This document shows, in pieces, positions 63,535 through 64,000 of a stretch of 64,000 nt of DNA. The notes beneath the pieces are model-generated. The model saw nothing but the letters and a program-made list of their open reading frames with translations, ran no database searches and had not been told where the DNA came from. Origin of the DNA: an uncultured Nonlabens sp. (GTDB lineage Bacteria > Bacteroidota > Bacteroidia > Flavobacteriales > Flavobacteriaceae). The stretch lies in contig CANLKV010000001.1 in assembly GCA_947491755.1 (NCBI GenBank), positions 930,001 to 994,000 on the forward strand. The letters are read 5' to 3'. Position 1 is the first letter of the stretch, and each line of letters begins with the position of its first letter. A program made the position numbers and the translations under genes.

Positions 63535-64000
63535 ATGACAGAAGGAAATTTTGTAGATTATACTAAGGTTCATTTAGAATCAGGACGTGGTGGTAAAGGG
63601 AGTACGCACTTGCACCGTGAGAAATATATTGAAAAAGGCGGTCCTGACGGTGGTGATGGTGGTCGCGGCGGTCATATCATTTTAAGAGGGAATAAAAACC
63701 TATGGACGCTCTATCATTTTAAATATAAACGTCATTTTAAAGCGGCACAGGGTGGCAACGGAGCAAAGCAACGTCGCAGTGGTGAGGATGGAGAAGATAT
63801 TTATATCGATCTACCATTAGGTACCGTAGTAAAAGATACAGAGACTGGTAAAATTGTCCACGAGGTTCTAGAAGATGGTGATGAGTTTATAATATGTGAA
63901 GGCGGTATGGGTGGCCGTGGAAACTGGCATTTTAAAAGTTCCACACGACAAACGCCCAGGTATGCACAGCCTGGTATCGATGGTCAAGCTTTAGAGGTGA
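63535..64000 (+). CDS. obg: Obg GTPase (3' end outside window)
   Basis: The 155 visible residues are the glycine-rich Obg domain, beginning [19 protein letters not shown] and containing [13 protein letters not shown] and [14 protein letters not shown]. The G domain with the GTP motifs lies beyond the window end. Obg links ribosome assembly with growth state. It follows hpt-adk by 43 bases, an order typical of Flavobacteriia. Confidence 0.93.
   Translation, partial: MTEGNFVDYTKVHLESGRGGKGSTHLHREKYIEKGGPDGGDGGRGGHIILRGNKNLWTLYHFKYKRHFKAAQGGNGAKQRRSGEDGEDIYIDLPLGTVVKDTETGKIVHEVLEDGDEFIICEGGMGGRGNWHFKSSTRQTPRYAQPGIDGQALEV

Noticed and set aside
1..64000. CRISPR arrays, insertion sequences, prophage or integrative elements
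   Set aside because: No regularly spaced repeats, transposase, integrase or phage genes were found; the palindrome copies are irregularly spaced and lack element-like flanks.

Overview
The window is a chromosomal segment from a member of the Bacteroidota, almost certainly the family Flavobacteriaceae. The evidence is the type IX secretion and gliding genes (gldJ, porU, porV), a bacterial mevalonate pathway, the gene order porU-porV-cdd-pdhA-pdhC, an hpt-adk fusion followed by obg, and Bacteroidota-type -7 promoter motifs (TAnnTTTG) with no Shine-Dalgarno-like leaders. A genus such as Nonlabens or Dokdonia would fit, but that is an impression and not a demonstration. I see no prophage, insertion sequence, integron, CRISPR array or rRNA operon; nearly all of the DNA is core genome, with short intergenic gaps.

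Layout. 1-0.5 kb: tail of an XRE/DUF4870 regulator. 0.5-6.7 kb: polyamine block on the minus strand (arginine decarboxylase, agmatinase, deoxyhypusine-synthase homologue, two small lipoproteins, a GNAT-nitrilase fusion). 6.8-13.3 kb: a pseudouridine-synthase-like protein that has lost its catalytic Asp, a nitrilase, a UbiA prenyltransferase, mevalonate kinase, diphosphomevalonate decarboxylase and a MacB-type permease. 13.5-20.6 kb: purH, then the rod-shape operon mreB-mreC-mreD-mrdA-rodA. 20.6-24.7 kb: secreted nuclease, OppC-type permease and a tail-specific protease. 24.8-29.7 kb: surE, a small membrane protein, lpxB, an NlpC/P60 lipoprotein and comEC. 29.7-34.1 kb: thioredoxin-like protein, POT peptide transporter and dipeptidyl peptidase IV. 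34.3-36.5 kb: HMG-CoA reductase with a GYDIA-family GHMP kinase. 36.7-46 kb: ppiD, a CorC/HlyC protein, lptC, a TPR protein, an outer-membrane protein, coaX, two tRNAs (Phe, Val) and murF. 46-53 kb: gldJ diverging from porU-porV. 53-57.3 kb: cdd, pyruvate dehydrogenase E1-alpha and E2, and an M28 peptidase. 57.8-64 kb: an exported-looking catalase-peroxidase, an SDR, purK, hpt-adk and the start of obg.

How the genes fit together. Two separated clusters supply isoprenoid precursors: HMG-CoA reductase with an orphan GHMP kinase, and mevalonate kinase with the decarboxylase next to a prenyltransferase. Cell envelope construction dominates the rest: the elongasome, lipid A, LPS export, MurF, PpiD and the T9SS outer-membrane maturation proteins. 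DPP IV and the POT transporter together look like a peptide-scavenging module.

The strongest unexplained signal is a palindrome, GCTTTCGCGAAAGC, usually flanked C...G. It occurs 12 times perfectly and once with one mismatch, about every 5 kb, in genes and in gaps. Inside genes it is read only as Leu-Ser-Arg-Lys or Ala-Phe-Ala-Lys. It also sits inside a terminator, in the pdhA leader and at a predicted signal-peptide cleavage site. Other points worth checking are the apparently catalytically dead pseudouridine synthase, a cytidine deaminase whose family-like N-terminus has no normal start codon, an exported KatG, and an unassigned kinase that could fill the phosphomevalonate kinase gap.
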